From UMGS1696 sp963642885 (lineage in GTDB: Bacteria; Bacillota; Clostridia; Oscillospirales; CAG-272), in NCBI GenBank assembly GCA_963642885.1, contig CAVIJI010000008.1:1-64000 (forward strand): a stretch of DNA of 64,000 nt. The letters are read 5' to 3'. Under the pieces are notes generated by a model. It did not search any database and had not been told where the DNA came from. It saw nothing but the letters and a program-made list of their open reading frames with translations. Of the stretch, positions 7,215 to 16,541 are shown piece after piece. Both the position numbers and the translations under genes were made by a program. Position 1 is the stretch's first letter, and each line of letters begins with the position of its first letter.

Positions 7215-9272
7215 TTATTCGTTCATTGTATCATTATGATTACCGTCATCCTTTTCGGGAGCCGCAAAAGGATTTTTTTCATGCTGAGAGTGGCTCTCGG
7301 CACGTTTTCTCTCTTCTTCACGCTGCTTCTCGAGCTCCGCAATATGTCTTGCGTGGGCTTCGTTTTCTTCACGTGATTTACGGCGTTTTTCGGCAACCAT
7401 TTCTTCAAGCTGTTCGATAGTAACGTCTTTTTCCGTCATTGCACGAACAAACTGTTCTTCTTCCATAATCTCATTCTTCATAAGATATGCGGCAACGAAA
7501 TGAAGTCTGTCCATATTCTCCTCGAGTATATGGTAAGCATCATTATATGCCTTCGTAATAATATCTTTTACTTCACTGTCGATTAAGGAAGCGGTTTCCT
7601 CGGAATAATTCTTTGTTTGATTGAAATCACGACCGAGGAAGACCTCATCACTCGAAGATTCGGAACCGTACAAAATCGGACCGAGCTTATCCGACATACC
7701 GTACTTAGTCACCATCTGACGCGCCAGATTAGATGCTCTCTGTATATCATTAGACGCACCTGTCGAAACATCGCCTATAATAAGCGCTTCGGCAACACGT
7801 CCGCCGAGAAGAGTAACAAGCTCGTTTTCCATCATTTTACGAGACATATACGACTTATCTTCCTTCGGGAACGAAAGTGTATAACCGCCCGCTCTTCCGC
7901 TGGGAATAATCGAAATCTGATGTACGGGTTCGTCAGGCTGACGTACCCATGTGGTAATGGCGTGACCTGTCTCGTGATATGCCGTAAGTCTCTTTTCGGC
8001 TTCACTGATAACTCTTGATTTCTTCGCAGGACCTACGATAACCTTTATCATCGCTTCTTCGAGGTCTGTCATACCTATAAGGTGTTTACCTTTACGTGCT
8101 GCAAGAAGCGCCGCTTCGTTCAACAGATTAGCAAGCTCCGCACCGGTAAATCCGACTGTTGTTTTGGCAATAACCGAAAGATCGACATCTCCCTCGAACG
8201 GTTTGTTGCGAGAGTGTACCTTCAATATTTCTTCTCTTCCCTTTACATCCGGGACATTCATGGTAATCTGTCTGTCGAATCTTCCGGGTCTTAATAATGC
8301 GGGGTCAAGTATATCGGGACGGTTTGTCGCAGCCATAACGATAACACCTTCGCTTGAACCGAAACCGTCCATTTCAACCAAGATTTGGTTCAAGGTCTGC
8401 TCTCTTTCATCATGACCGCCGCCCAAGCCCGCGCCTCTATGACGTCCTACTGCGTCGATTTCATCGATGAATATAATAGCCGCCGGATTTTTTCTTGCGG
8501 TATCAAACAAGTCACGTACTCTCGATGCACCGACACCGACATACATTTCGACAAAGTCCGAACCCGAAATCGAATAGAACGGCACGCCTGCTTCGCCCGC
8601 AACCGCTTTTGCGATAAGCGTCTTACCTGTACCGGGAGAACCGACGAGAAGAACACCGTGAGGTATCTTTGCGCCGAGCTTTGTAAAGTATGCGGGATTA
8701 CGCAAAAACTCTACGATTTCTTCAAGCTCCGCTTTTTCTTCGTCTGCACCCGCGACATCCTTGAAATACACTTTCGCCTTATCTGCGGTAACAAGCTTAG
8801 CTTTCGCACGTCCTACGGAGTTGATTTTTGATCCCTTCCCGCCTGTCACCTGATTCATGGCGAACATCCACATAACGATAAGAAGAACTATAACTATAAC
8901 GTACGGTATAAGCGAAACCCACCACGGTATACTGTACGGGGGCGGATAGTCGTATGCGGTTATTATGTTTTTGGAATGCTGCTCGTTGATTAAGTCACCT
9001 AAGTCACTTATAAACAGATCCAAGCTGCGAAGCTTATATGTCACATACGCCTCACCTTCGGTTCCGTCGGATAAGGTTACTCTTAAAACCATTGTAAGGT
9101 TATTGTTTTCATCGACAGTAAACTGCTTAACCTGTTCGTTATTGAAATAATCCACAACGTCACTGTAGCTCAGCTGTTCTTGCGGCAGATAATTCCATAA
9201 TGATGCGGTCGCAACCAAAATTATGCCAATGAGGACAATATAGAATATGGCTATTTTTAACCCGTTCTTCAA
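7215..9272 (-). CDS. ftsH: ATP-dependent zinc metalloprotease FtsH
   Basis: Membrane-bound AAA+ protease that degrades misassembled membrane proteins and short-lived regulators. Order of parts: first membrane segment (IAIFYIVLIGIILVA), an extracytoplasmic domain of about 85 residues, second membrane segment (SLIPYVIVIVLLIVMWMFA), AAA domain with Walker A GSPGTGKT and Walker B IIFIDEID, the second-region-of-homology arginines (RPGRFDRQ), and the HETGH zinc site followed by the peptidase domain. A charged, Glu/Arg-rich tail ends the protein. I place the start at the TTG at 9272 because GGAGG lies seven bases upstream; it gives an N-terminus LKNGLKIAIFY typical of FtsH. A TTG at 9293 would put the SD inside the gene. 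Last gene of the tilS-hpt-ftsH operon. Confidence 0.97.
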   Translation of the reverse strand: MKNGLKIAIFYIVLIGIILVATASLWNYLPQEQLSYSDVVDYFNNEQVKQFTVDENNNLTMVLRVTLSDGTEGEAYVTYKLRSLDLFISDLGDLINEQHSKNIITAYDYPPPYSIPWWVSLIPYVIVIVLLIVMWMFAMNQVTGGKGSKINSVGRAKAKLVTADKAKVYFKDVAGADEEKAELEEIVEFLRNPAYFTKLGAKIPHGVLLVGSPGTGKTLIAKAVAGEAGVPFYSISGSDFVEMYVGVGASRVRDLFDTARKNPAAIIFIDEIDAVGRHRGAGLGGGHDEREQTLNQILVEMDGFGSSEGVIVMAATNRPDILDPALLRPGRFDRQITMNVPDVKGREEILKVHSRNKPFEGDVDLSVIAKTTVGFTGAELANLLNEAALLAARKGKHLIGMTDLEEAMIKVIVGPAKKSRVISEAEKRLTAYHETGHAITTWVRQPDEPVHQISIIPSGRAGGYTLSFPKEDKSYMSRKMMENELVTLLGGRVAEALIIGDVSTGASNDIQRASNLARQMVTKYGMSDKLGPILYGSESSSDEVFLGRDFNQTKNYSEETASLIDSEVKDIITKAYNDAYHILEENMDRLHFVAAYLMKNEIMEEEQFVRAMTEKDVTIEQLEEMVAEKRRKSREENEAHARHIAELEKQREEERKRAESHSQHEKNPFAAPEKDDGNHNDTMNE

Positions 9273-9302
9273 TTTATTTCCTCCAGTTATCAAATATAAA
9301 AA

Positions 9303-9866
9303 TTATTTCGTATACACTTCGGGCTTTAATATACCGATATAAGGCAATGATCTGTATTGCTCCGCATAATCAAGTCCGTATCCGACAACAAATTCGTCGG
9401 GGATTTCGACGCCTCTGTAATCGGGTGTGAAATTAACCTCTCTTCTTGACGGTTTATCAAGAAGTGTACATGTTTTGACAGACTTAGCTCCGCCTATTTT
9501 CAGGTACTCGGTAAGGTATGAAAGAGTTTTGCCGCTGTCTATAATATCCTCGACAACGATAATGTCACACTCGGACAGATCATTTCTGTGCAGGTCAAGG
9601 ATAATATTTATTCTGCCCGATGTTGATGTTCCGCCGCCGTATGATGAAACCTTCATAAAATCTATTTCAACAGGCAGTGACACTTTCTTCATCAAGTCAC
9701 CCATAAAAACCACACTGCCTTTAAGTATACACAAAAGCAGCAAGCGCTTTGAGTCCTTATAATCTCTATCTATTTCATCAGCTATACGATCCGTAATTTT
9801 TTCAATTTCTTCCTGGGTTATCAAGACTCTTTCGATATCCTTGTCGAGAATCGATGTATGCGCCAT
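9303..9866 (-). CDS. hpt: Hypoxanthine (guanine) phosphoribosyltransferase
   Basis: Salvages hypoxanthine and guanine to IMP and GMP with PRPP. The type I PRTase signature IIVVEDIIDSGKTLSYL (PRPP loop) is present, with the flexible-loop SSYGGGTSTSGR and the purine-binding VVGYGLDYAE near the C-terminus. The ATG at 9866 is preferred because GGAGG stands five bases before it; a longer reading from TTG at 9878 would overlap this SD. The protein is then 187 residues. The place between tilS and ftsH is a conserved arrangement in Firmicutes. Confidence 0.96.
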   Translation of the reverse strand: MAHTSILDKDIERVLITQEEIEKITDRIADEIDRDYKDSKRLLLLCILKGSVVFMGDLMKKVSLPVEIDFMKVSSYGGGTSTSGRINIILDLHRNDLSECDIIVVEDIIDSGKTLSYLTEYLKIGGAKSVKTCTLLDKPSRREVNFTPDYRGVEIPDEFVVGYGLDYAEQYRSLPYIGILKPEVYTK

Positions 9867-9899
9867 TTTATCCTCCAAAATTAAGTCGGCGTTGCGCCT

Positions 9900-11330
9900 T
9901 TAATTAATCCTTTTATAAACACATACGACAACAGCATTATCACCTTCACCGTTTTTGATTCCGTCTCGTGACGCAAATCCCGGAATCCAGAATATTCCGT
10001 CATCGTCGCATAAAATCGGAATCAAAGACTTCTCCCTGCTGCTCATTTTGCTGTCGATAAAAAGCTTTTTTACCTTGTGTCTAATTCCGCCGTACCTATA
10101 ACTGTCGCCTTCAGTGCGGTTTCGTATAATCAATGTATTTTTAATTTTATCAAATGCGAAAGACCTCAATGTAGATAATTTGTAAATATTTTCTTCATCA
10201 TTACTGAGTTTTATATGTTCACTGTGGATGCCGCGTGAAATCGTTACAATGTACAAATCGTTTTTATACACAGAACCGTCACGCGGATACCGAAAATCTT
10301 TTTGAGTTTCCGAATTTGTTTCGCTTTTCGTAAAATAAACAATATCCTTTTCTATTACGGCTTTCATCTTTCCGGGAACGGAAACCGAGCTCTCCTTCTT
10401 GCCGCTTTTCGATAAAGCCATAATCTCGCTTATATGCCGTTCTTCTATAGTGGAATTCGATATTTTCACGGAATTATAAAGCATTACAAGCATTCGCGAC
10501 GAAATCGCCTCATGTAATTCGTTTATCTCACTTCGTGTAACAAATCCTCTTCCGTTCAGCTTTTCATGCGCGGTTTTCAACATAAAATCATCGTCGCGTC
10601 TCACAATACCGCTCATTTTTTCAATTGAGGCCGACGGATCGGAAGTTATTTTCTTCATCGCCGGTATTACCACATGTCGGATATAATTACGTGTGTAATC
10701 CGTATCGGCATTTGTTTTATCATATACATACCCGATATCATGTTTCTTGCAAAACGAACGTATATCATCGCCGTTCACTTCTATGAGAGGCCTGATAAAT
10801 TTACCGTCGCGAACGGGAAGAATTCCGCATAACCCGTGAGTACCGCATCCGCGAAGAATATTGAACATTACAGTTTCGGCATTATCACTTGCATTGTGAG
10901 CTGTTGCGACAACTGCTTCGTATTTTTTCGACAGATTCTCAAAGAAAGCGTATCTCGCAATTCTCGCACATTCCTCGAGACCCATTCCCTTTTCTTTTGC
11001 GAGACGCGGTATATCGATTTTTTCCACTTCAATCGGAATACCGTATTTTTCGGCAAAGTCGCGGCAAAAGTTCTCATCAGAATCCGCGTCGTTTCCTCTT
11101 ATCATATGATTAACATGAGCCGCAATTAATCGAATTCCCTTCTCGTTACAGTATTCATTTAAGAGATACAGCATACAGGTCGAATCCGCTCCACCCGAAA
11201 ATGCCGCCACAACAGTTCCCGATGCTGACATCAGATCGTCCATTTTATATTTTTTAATTGCGCTCGTAAATGAAACATACACATTGTCATTTGTATTGTT
11301 ATGCGATTTAAGCATTTCTTCGTTGTTCAT
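9900..11330 (-). CDS. tilS: tRNA(Ile)-lysidine synthase TilS
   Basis: Converts C34 of the CAU-anticodon tRNA-Ile to lysidine, using ATP and lysine, which changes both codon reading and charging identity. The PP-loop is FSGGADSTCML near residue 45, followed by HVNHMIRG and TAHNASDNAETVMFNILRGCG, both family signatures. The C-terminal part carries the substrate-binding and TilS-C domains (RNRTEGDSYRYGG, KVKKLFIDSKMSSREKSLIPIL). At 476 residues it is a full-length bacterial TilS. AAAGGCGG lies eight bases before the ATG. First gene of the operon with hpt and ftsH. Confidence 0.95.
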   Translation of the reverse strand: MNNEEMLKSHNNTNDNVYVSFTSAIKKYKMDDLMSASGTVVAAFSGGADSTCMLYLLNEYCNEKGIRLIAAHVNHMIRGNDADSDENFCRDFAEKYGIPIEVEKIDIPRLAKEKGMGLEECARIARYAFFENLSKKYEAVVATAHNASDNAETVMFNILRGCGTHGLCGILPVRDGKFIRPLIEVNGDDIRSFCKKHDIGYVYDKTNADTDYTRNYIRHVVIPAMKKITSDPSASIEKMSGIVRRDDDFMLKTAHEKLNGRGFVTRSEINELHEAISSRMLVMLYNSVKISNSTIEERHISEIMALSKSGKKESSVSVPGKMKAVIEKDIVYFTKSETNSETQKDFRYPRDGSVYKNDLYIVTISRGIHSEHIKLSNDEENIYKLSTLRSFAFDKIKNTLIIRNRTEGDSYRYGGIRHKVKKLFIDSKMSSREKSLIPILCDDDGIFWIPGFASRDGIKNGEGDNAVVVCVYKRIN

Positions 11331-11428
11331 TATTTATCCGCCTTTGTGTATATTCATCTATCGTATAACCATTTGCCTATCACAGTTATTGCCGTGTAAA
11401 CCATGTTTGGTTGCTTGGCGTGTTGATA

Positions 11429-11458
11429 ATTATAACACTTTACAACAGCATACGTCAA
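11429..11458 (-). promoter_or_regulatory. Promoter of the tilS-hpt-ftsH operon
   Basis: Minus strand TTGACG (11458-11453), 18-base spacer, TATAAT (11434-11429). The leader to the tilS ATG is about 90 bases and shows no clear hairpin. Confidence 0.75.
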
Positions 11459-11499
11459 GCCGTAATCAAACATCTTTCCGTTAATTCAATAAACGGATA

Positions 11500-11536
11500 A
11501 ACAGAAACGTCGGCGTTAATGCACACCGACGTTTTT
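11500..11536 (-). terminator. Intrinsic terminator after the SGNH hydrolase gene
   Basis: AAACGTCGG at 11505-11513 pairs with CCGACGTTT at 11526-11534. Read leftward it is followed by a T-rich tract (TTTCTGTTT), 24 bases beyond the stop codon of the hydrolase. Confidence 0.75.
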
Positions 11537-11559
11537 CGGTTCTCCGAAAATTTTCGAAA

Positions 11560-12192
11560 TTATTTCAGAACAGAGCTTTCAAATGCGTTGAGCCATTCTT
11601 CTGCGATAAGAGCATGTCCCGCAGGAGTAGGATGAACTCCGTCTGACAACCAATACGATGCGGAGACTGTTTCCGCGGCTTTATCGAATTTGTCCTGCAA
11701 CGGGATAAAAATCAAGTTTTTGTCCTCGGCAATCTTACGTGAAACCTCGGCTCTCTTTTCAACCTCGTATCTGAACTCCGCGTAATTTCCTTCGGTAGCG
11801 GAAGCCGAAAGGACAAACGGTTCGAGAATCATTATCTTTATATTCGGTAAAACCGCGAGTGTGTCATCAACAAACATACGGTATACTTTATCGAATCTTT
11901 CCGTTTCCACACCGTTATGTCCTCCGAACTCATGCCAAACATCGTTAACACCGATTAATATACTGAGAACATCGGGATTCAGATTCCATACGTCCGCTTT
12001 AATTCGCGCGTACATATCAACAACACGGTTTCCGCTGATTCCGTTATTGATAAACTCGAATTTTCCGGGATACTTCAATCCCAGATGTGCGCATGTAATG
12101 AGAGGATAGCCCTGACCGATGGACAGCTGACTGCCTGCGTTTCTGTTTCTTCCCACATCCGTGATGGAGTCACCCATATAAAGAACTTTCAT
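11560..12192 (-). CDS. SGNH/GDSL-family hydrolase (esterase-like)
   Basis: A 210-residue cytoplasmic protein (no signal peptide) of the SGNH hydrolase fold. Block I is LYMGDSITDVG with the nucleophile Ser; block II Gly is in NNGISGNRV; block III is GVNDVWHE; block V is DGVHPTPAGH with the catalytic Asp and His. All four catalytic blocks are intact, so it is probably an active esterase or deacetylase, perhaps on acetylated sugars as for related gut proteins (inference). Single-gene unit with its own promoter and terminator; AAAGGAG precedes the ATG. Confidence 0.9.
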   Translation of the reverse strand: MKVLYMGDSITDVGRNRNAGSQLSIGQGYPLITCAHLGLKYPGKFEFINNGISGNRVVDMYARIKADVWNLNPDVLSILIGVNDVWHEFGGHNGVETERFDKVYRMFVDDTLAVLPNIKIMILEPFVLSASATEGNYAEFRYEVEKRAEVSRKIAEDKNLIFIPLQDKFDKAAETVSASYWLSDGVHPTPAGHALIAEEWLNAFESSVLK

Positions 12193-12232
12193 AGCATATC
12201 TCCTTTATGAAAATCTTATTAATCTACGTGCG

Positions 12233-12261
12233 ATTATATCATTTATATGGAGGAAATGCAA
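12233..12261 (-). promoter_or_regulatory. Promoter of the SGNH hydrolase gene
   Basis: Minus strand TTGCAT (12261-12256), 17-base spacer, TATAAT (12238-12233), about 40 bases before the start codon. Confidence 0.7.
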
Positions 12262-12370
12262 GTATTAGTGCCAAAAAGATATAAGATTATTTACACCGCA
12301 AATTATTTCGTATTAACGACCAATAAAGACAACGGCAAAAATTCACTATAGCAACCGCTGTGCTTATTAC

Positions 12371-13312
12371 TCAGATTTCGCTTTTTCTTTTAAAAGCTGC
12401 GGCATACCATCCGTTTTCGTATCTTTCCGCAATGGGTTTGTATCCGTCATTGTCAAGAGCGTCAATAACTTCCCGTGACCTCTCTTCGATTATTCCCGAT
12501 ACTATGTATACACCGTTTTTCGCAAGGTACTTATCAACATCGGGCGATAAACGTATAATAACATCGGCAACTATATTGGACACAATTACATTGTAACCGC
12601 CTTCGGGGATAGGAGCCTGTTTAAGCAAATCCGAAACGGCGCATTCAACATTCGGCGTGTCATTAAGCTCTGTGTTTTCTTTTGCTACTTTAATCGCAAC
12701 GGGATCAATATCACAAGCAAAGCACGATCCTGCTCCCAGCTTTGATGCGGCAATGGCAAGTATACCCGAGCCGCATCCGACATCAAGCACACTGCAGCCT
12801 TCAGTAACATAATCCTCCACAAAGCCCGCACATAATCTGGTTGTTTCATGCGTACCTGTTCCGAATGCCATACCGGGTTCCATTAGAACAATCGTCTCAC
12901 CGGGCTGCTTTTCGTATGTTTCCCAAACAGGAACGATAACCAAGCGGCGTCCTGTTTTAATTGGCTTATAGTATTTCTTCCAAGAATTCGCCCAATCCTC
13001 TTCATTAACACCTATGTGTTCTATTGTATACTCGATTTTACTGTCATCAAGTCTTTCTCTTATGAAAAGCTCACTTTCGGCGGGGGATTTAATTACCGAC
13101 ACAAAAACCGATACCGACACCTTGGTTCTGTCAGCTTCGACAATCGACTCGTCTATCAAATCGGCATAAACTCCCTCGAGAATATCATCAACATCAGAAT
13201 AATCCTCTATCATAAGTCCATTGTCGACCATTGACATAACTCCGGCAACCACCTCGGAATCCTCGGAATTACATGTAACCTTTATCTGGACCCAGCTCTT
13301 ATTATCGTCCAT
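12371..13312 (-). CDS. prmA: Ribosomal protein L11 methyltransferase PrmA
   Basis: SAM-dependent methyltransferase that trimethylates lysines and the N-terminus of L11. The 313-residue protein has the N-terminal substrate-recognition domain (start MDDNKSWVQIKVTC) and the C-terminal Rossmann methyltransferase domain with AFGTGTHETTRLC, VLDVGCGSGILAIAASKLGA and the catalytic NIVADVII. It follows dnaJ by 41 bases, a pairing often seen in Firmicutes heat-shock operons, so it is probably the last HrcA-controlled gene here. SD is GGAGAT. Confidence 0.96.
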   Translation of the reverse strand: MDDNKSWVQIKVTCNSEDSEVVAGVMSMVDNGLMIEDYSDVDDILEGVYADLIDESIVEADRTKVSVSVFVSVIKSPAESELFIRERLDDSKIEYTIEHIGVNEEDWANSWKKYYKPIKTGRRLVIVPVWETYEKQPGETIVLMEPGMAFGTGTHETTRLCAGFVEDYVTEGCSVLDVGCGSGILAIAASKLGAGSCFACDIDPVAIKVAKENTELNDTPNVECAVSDLLKQAPIPEGGYNVIVSNIVADVIIRLSPDVDKYLAKNGVYIVSGIIEERSREVIDALDNDGYKPIAERYENGWYAAAFKRKSEI

Positions 13313-13353
13313 ACTATCTCCTCCGTATTATGGATATGTCCAACAATCGTTCT

Positions 13354-14496
13354 TTAATTATCTTTTTTATTGAATATGCGTTTAAAGAAGCTCGTTCTCT
13401 TCGAGTAATTGCTCTCCTTGCATGATTCCGCGAATTTCTCGAGCAGGTTTTTCTGTTCTGAATTAAGATTCTTCGGAACCTCTACCACAACCGTAATGTA
13501 CAGGTTGCCTCTTATTTTAGAGTTGACTCTTGTTACACCTTTATTTCTCAGCGTAAATACCGTTCCGGTTTGCGTGCCCTCGGGAATAGTATATTTCATA
13601 GAACCCTCGAGAGTGGGTATTTCTATCTCACCGCCGAGCGTAGCCTCCGCATACGTGATAGGTACTTCGCAGTAAAGGTCGTCACCGTCTCTCTCGAATA
13701 CAGAATGAGGACGGACGCTTATAACGATATTAAGATCTCCCGCATTGCCGCCGTTCATACCGTCGCTTCCCTGATATCTCAGTGAAAGCTGCTGTCCGTC
13801 GTCAATACCCGCGGGTATATTTACATCAAGCTTTTTCGGAACACGAACAAATCCCGTTCCGCGACAGCTTGAGCACTTATTCTCGATTATTTTACCGGTG
13901 CCATGACATGTATCGCAGGTTTTCTGTGTCTGCATTATGCCGAAAGCAGTTCTCTGCTGTACTCTGACCTGACCGCTGCCGCCGCATGCGGAACAGGTTT
14001 TGGGTGTTGTTCCGTTCGCCGCTCCCGAGCCTGAACAATCGGAGCACTTCTGAACTTTATTGTACGATATTTCTTTTTTACAGCCGAATACGGATTCTTC
14101 AAAAGAAATCGTGAGTCTTACCGTTATGTCATCTCCGCGGATTGGGCCGTTTCTTCTTGTGGAACTGCCTGCCCCACCTCCGAAGAAGCTTGAGAAGATG
14201 TCATTTATGTCAAACCCGCCGAAATCACCGAATCCGCCGAATCCTGCACCGCCGCCCGCCGAAGGATCAAATGCGGCATGTCCGTACTGATCGTATTTAG
14301 CCTTTTTATCGGGGTCCGATAATACGTCATAGGCCTCGTTGACCTCTTTGAATTTAGCTTCGGCTTCTTTATCACCGGGGTTCATATCTGGATGATATTT
14401 TTTAGCGAGTGTTCTATATGCTTTTTTTATGGTAGCTTCGTCGGCACTTTTGTCTACTCCGAGCACCTCATAATAATCTCTTTTTGTCTCAGCCAT
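13354..14496 (-). CDS. dnaJ: Chaperone protein DnaJ (Hsp40)
   Basis: Co-chaperone that delivers unfolded protein to DnaK and stimulates its ATPase. Order: J domain (DYYEVLGV, HPD in KKYHPDMN), Gly/Phe-rich linker (GFGGFGDFGGF), then the zinc-finger domain with four CxxCxGxG repeats (CSDCSGSG, CSACGGSG, CDTCHGTG, CSSCRGTG), then the two-lobed C-terminal substrate domain. All eight cysteines are present, so it is a complete type I DnaJ of 380 residues. The ATG at 14496 has GGAGG five bases upstream; the in-frame ATG at 14511 would start before this SD and is rejected. Confidence 0.97.
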   Translation of the reverse strand: MAETKRDYYEVLGVDKSADEATIKKAYRTLAKKYHPDMNPGDKEAEAKFKEVNEAYDVLSDPDKKAKYDQYGHAAFDPSAGGGAGFGGFGDFGGFDINDIFSSFFGGGAGSSTRRNGPIRGDDITVRLTISFEESVFGCKKEISYNKVQKCSDCSGSGAANGTTPKTCSACGGSGQVRVQQRTAFGIMQTQKTCDTCHGTGKIIENKCSSCRGTGFVRVPKKLDVNIPAGIDDGQQLSLRYQGSDGMNGGNAGDLNIVISVRPHSVFERDGDDLYCEVPITYAEATLGGEIEIPTLEGSMKYTIPEGTQTGTVFTLRNKGVTRVNSKIRGNLYITVVVEVPKNLNSEQKNLLEKFAESCKESNYSKRTSFFKRIFNKKDN

Positions 14497-14567
14497 AAGA
14501 TCCTCCGACATCCGTAATGTTTCATCTTCTCAGAAACAAAGGATGCTTAATATAAATTCTCTTTCAC

Positions 14568-14605
14568 CACGTATAGGGCGGAGATACTTTTCCCCGCCCT
14601 CGTGG
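14568..14605. other. Stem-loop in the dnaK-dnaJ spacer
   Basis: CCACG and AGGGCGG (14568-14581) face CCGCCCT and CGTGG (14594-14605). Read in the direction of the operon there is no U-tract after it, so it is more likely an mRNA-processing or stability element, or a weak attenuator lowering dnaJ relative to dnaK, than a full terminator. Confidence 0.5.
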
Positions 14606-14634
14606 TTTATATCGATTTTATCTTCTTGTTATTC

Positions 14635-16476
14635 TCAGTTTCCGGATTTGTCTTCAAAGTCGGAACTGTAATATGTGTTGCCGTCACCGCTCTGCTGTGC
14701 GCCCGCTCCGCCGTTATCGTTTCCGCCGGCCTGATTCTGCTGCTGAGCATACATCTTCTCTGCTATCGGATAGAATGCTTTTTCAAGAGCTTCCGTATCA
14801 GCCTTTATAGCATCGGAATCGTTCGACTTAATGGTTTCCTTCAGTTTTTCTATTGCTTCTCTTACGGGAGCCTTGTCGCTGTCGGATACCTTATCACCCA
14901 TGTCGGAGAGACTCTTCTCGCTCTGATAAATCATCTGCTCTGCTTTGTTCTTTACTTCAACGGCTTCCTTGTTCTTCTTGTCCTCAGCCGCAAACTTCTC
15001 GGCTTCCTTAACCGCACGGTCTATATCTTCCTTGGACATATTTGTAGAAGATGTAATCGTAATATGCTGTTCCTTACCTGTTCCCTTATCTGTAGCGGAA
15101 ACATTTACAATACCATTCGCATCGATATCGAAGGTTACCTCAATCTGAGGAACACCGCGCGGTGCAGGTGTGATTCCGTCAAGGATAAAGCGTCCGAGAG
15201 TTGTGTTTCCGGCAGCCATGTCACGTTCGCCCTGGAGGACATGAATTTCAACGGATGTCTGTCCGTCAGCTGCTGTGGAATAAACCTGACTCTTCTTTAC
15301 GGGAATTGTGGTATTTCTGTCGATAATACGGTTGAATACGCCGCCGAGAGTTTCAATACCGAGTGACAACGGAGTTACATCGAGGAGAAGCAAATCCTTT
15401 ACATCGCCGCCGAGAACACCTGCCTGAATTGCGGCACCGACAGCAACACATTCATCGGGGTTGATGCCCTTGAAGGGATCTTTGCCTATGAAATTCTTTA
15501 CTGCATCCTGAACCGCGGGAATTCTTGTCGAACCGCCTACGAGAAGTACTTTGTCTATCTGACCTACGGAAAGTCCGGCATCGGCAAGAGCCTTCTTTGT
15601 CGGGCCCATTGTACGTTCTACAAGGTCTGCGGTAAGTTCGTTAAACTTTGCTCTTGTGAGTGTAGCGTCAAAGTGCTTAGGTCCTGTTGCATCTGCTGTA
15701 ATGAAAGGAAGATTGATATTGGACGATGTAACACCCGAAAGCTCAATCTTGGCCTTTTCAGCTGCTTCCTTCAATCTCTGAAGAGCCATCTTATCTTTTC
15801 TCAGGTCAATGCCGCTGTTTTCTTTCATAAATTCGGTTGCGATCCAGTCGATTACTCTGTTATCGAAATCATCGCCGCCGAGCTTTGTATCACCGTTTGT
15901 AGCAAGAACTTCGAATACACCGTCGGATATATCAAGAATGGATACATCGAATGTACCGCCGCCGAGGTCGAATACCATAACCTTCTGTTCCTTGGCTTCC
16001 TTGTCAACACCGTACGCAAGTGCCGCTGCGGTAGGCTCGTTTATGATACGCATAACTTCAAGGCCCGCGATTTTACCTGCATCCTTTGTTGCCTGTCTCT
16101 GAGCATCGGAGAAATATGCGGGAACCGTGATTACGGCCTGACTTACCGTTCCGCCGAGATATGCTTCGGCATCGGACTTCAGCTTCTGAAGAACCATAGC
16201 GGAAATTTCCTGGGGGCTGTACTTCTTGTCGTCAATGCTTACTTTATAATCGGAACCCATGTGGCGCTTAATGGAGGAAACCGTTCTGTCGGGATTCGTG
16301 ATAGCCTGACGCTTTGCAACCTGACCGACAAGTCTTTCACCGTTTTTGGAAAATGCCACTACGGAAGGTGTTGTTCTCGCTCCCTCGGGATTCGGAATAA
16401 CGATCGGTTCTCCGCCTTCATATACCGCTACACAAGAGTTTGTTGTACCTAAATCTATACCAATAATCTTAGCCAT
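14635..16476 (-). CDS. dnaK: Molecular chaperone DnaK (Hsp70)
   Basis: ATP-dependent Hsp70 chaperone. The 613-residue protein starts MAKIIGIDLGTTNSCVAV (phosphate 1 motif), with RIINEPTAAALAYG, VFDLGGGTFDVSIL and LLVGGSTRIPAVQ in the nucleotide-binding domain, the LLLLDVTPLSLGIETLGG linker, the beta-sandwich substrate domain and a helical lid ending in a Gly/Gln-rich tail. Like other Gram-positive DnaK proteins it lacks the extra insertion of the Gram-negative N-terminal domain. It lies between grpE and dnaJ in a CIRCE-controlled operon. SD is GGAGGATAATT. Confidence 0.98.
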   Translation of the reverse strand: MAKIIGIDLGTTNSCVAVYEGGEPIVIPNPEGARTTPSVVAFSKNGERLVGQVAKRQAITNPDRTVSSIKRHMGSDYKVSIDDKKYSPQEISAMVLQKLKSDAEAYLGGTVSQAVITVPAYFSDAQRQATKDAGKIAGLEVMRIINEPTAAALAYGVDKEAKEQKVMVFDLGGGTFDVSILDISDGVFEVLATNGDTKLGGDDFDNRVIDWIATEFMKENSGIDLRKDKMALQRLKEAAEKAKIELSGVTSSNINLPFITADATGPKHFDATLTRAKFNELTADLVERTMGPTKKALADAGLSVGQIDKVLLVGGSTRIPAVQDAVKNFIGKDPFKGINPDECVAVGAAIQAGVLGGDVKDLLLLDVTPLSLGIETLGGVFNRIIDRNTTIPVKKSQVYSTAADGQTSVEIHVLQGERDMAAGNTTLGRFILDGITPAPRGVPQIEVTFDIDANGIVNVSATDKGTGKEQHITITSSTNMSKEDIDRAVKEAEKFAAEDKKNKEAVEVKNKAEQMIYQSEKSLSDMGDKVSDSDKAPVREAIEKLKETIKSNDSDAIKADTEALEKAFYPIAEKMYAQQQNQAGGNDNGGAGAQQSGDGNTYYSSDFEDKSGN

Positions 16477-16541
16477 AATAATTATCCTCCGAATAAATTA
16501 AATTTTAAACTTTATTATATATTGTATCGGCTGGTTTTGTA

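Noticed and set aside
11354..11404. 16-codon frame on the minus strand in the tilS leader
   Set aside because: No SD before its ATG and no unusual codon content; probably chance.
14497..14511. Upstream in-frame ATG for dnaJ
   Set aside because: The SD GGAGG lies within the added codons; the ATG at 14496 is the start.
14602..15366. Long rightward open frame of 254 codons opposite dnaK
   Set aside because: Antisense frames of this length are a well-known artefact of dnaK codon pattern; no SD, no domain, Cys/Phe/Leu-rich composition.
15673..16452. Second long rightward open frame (259 codons) opposite dnaK
   Set aside because: Same artefact; composition unlike a real protein and fully inside dnaK.
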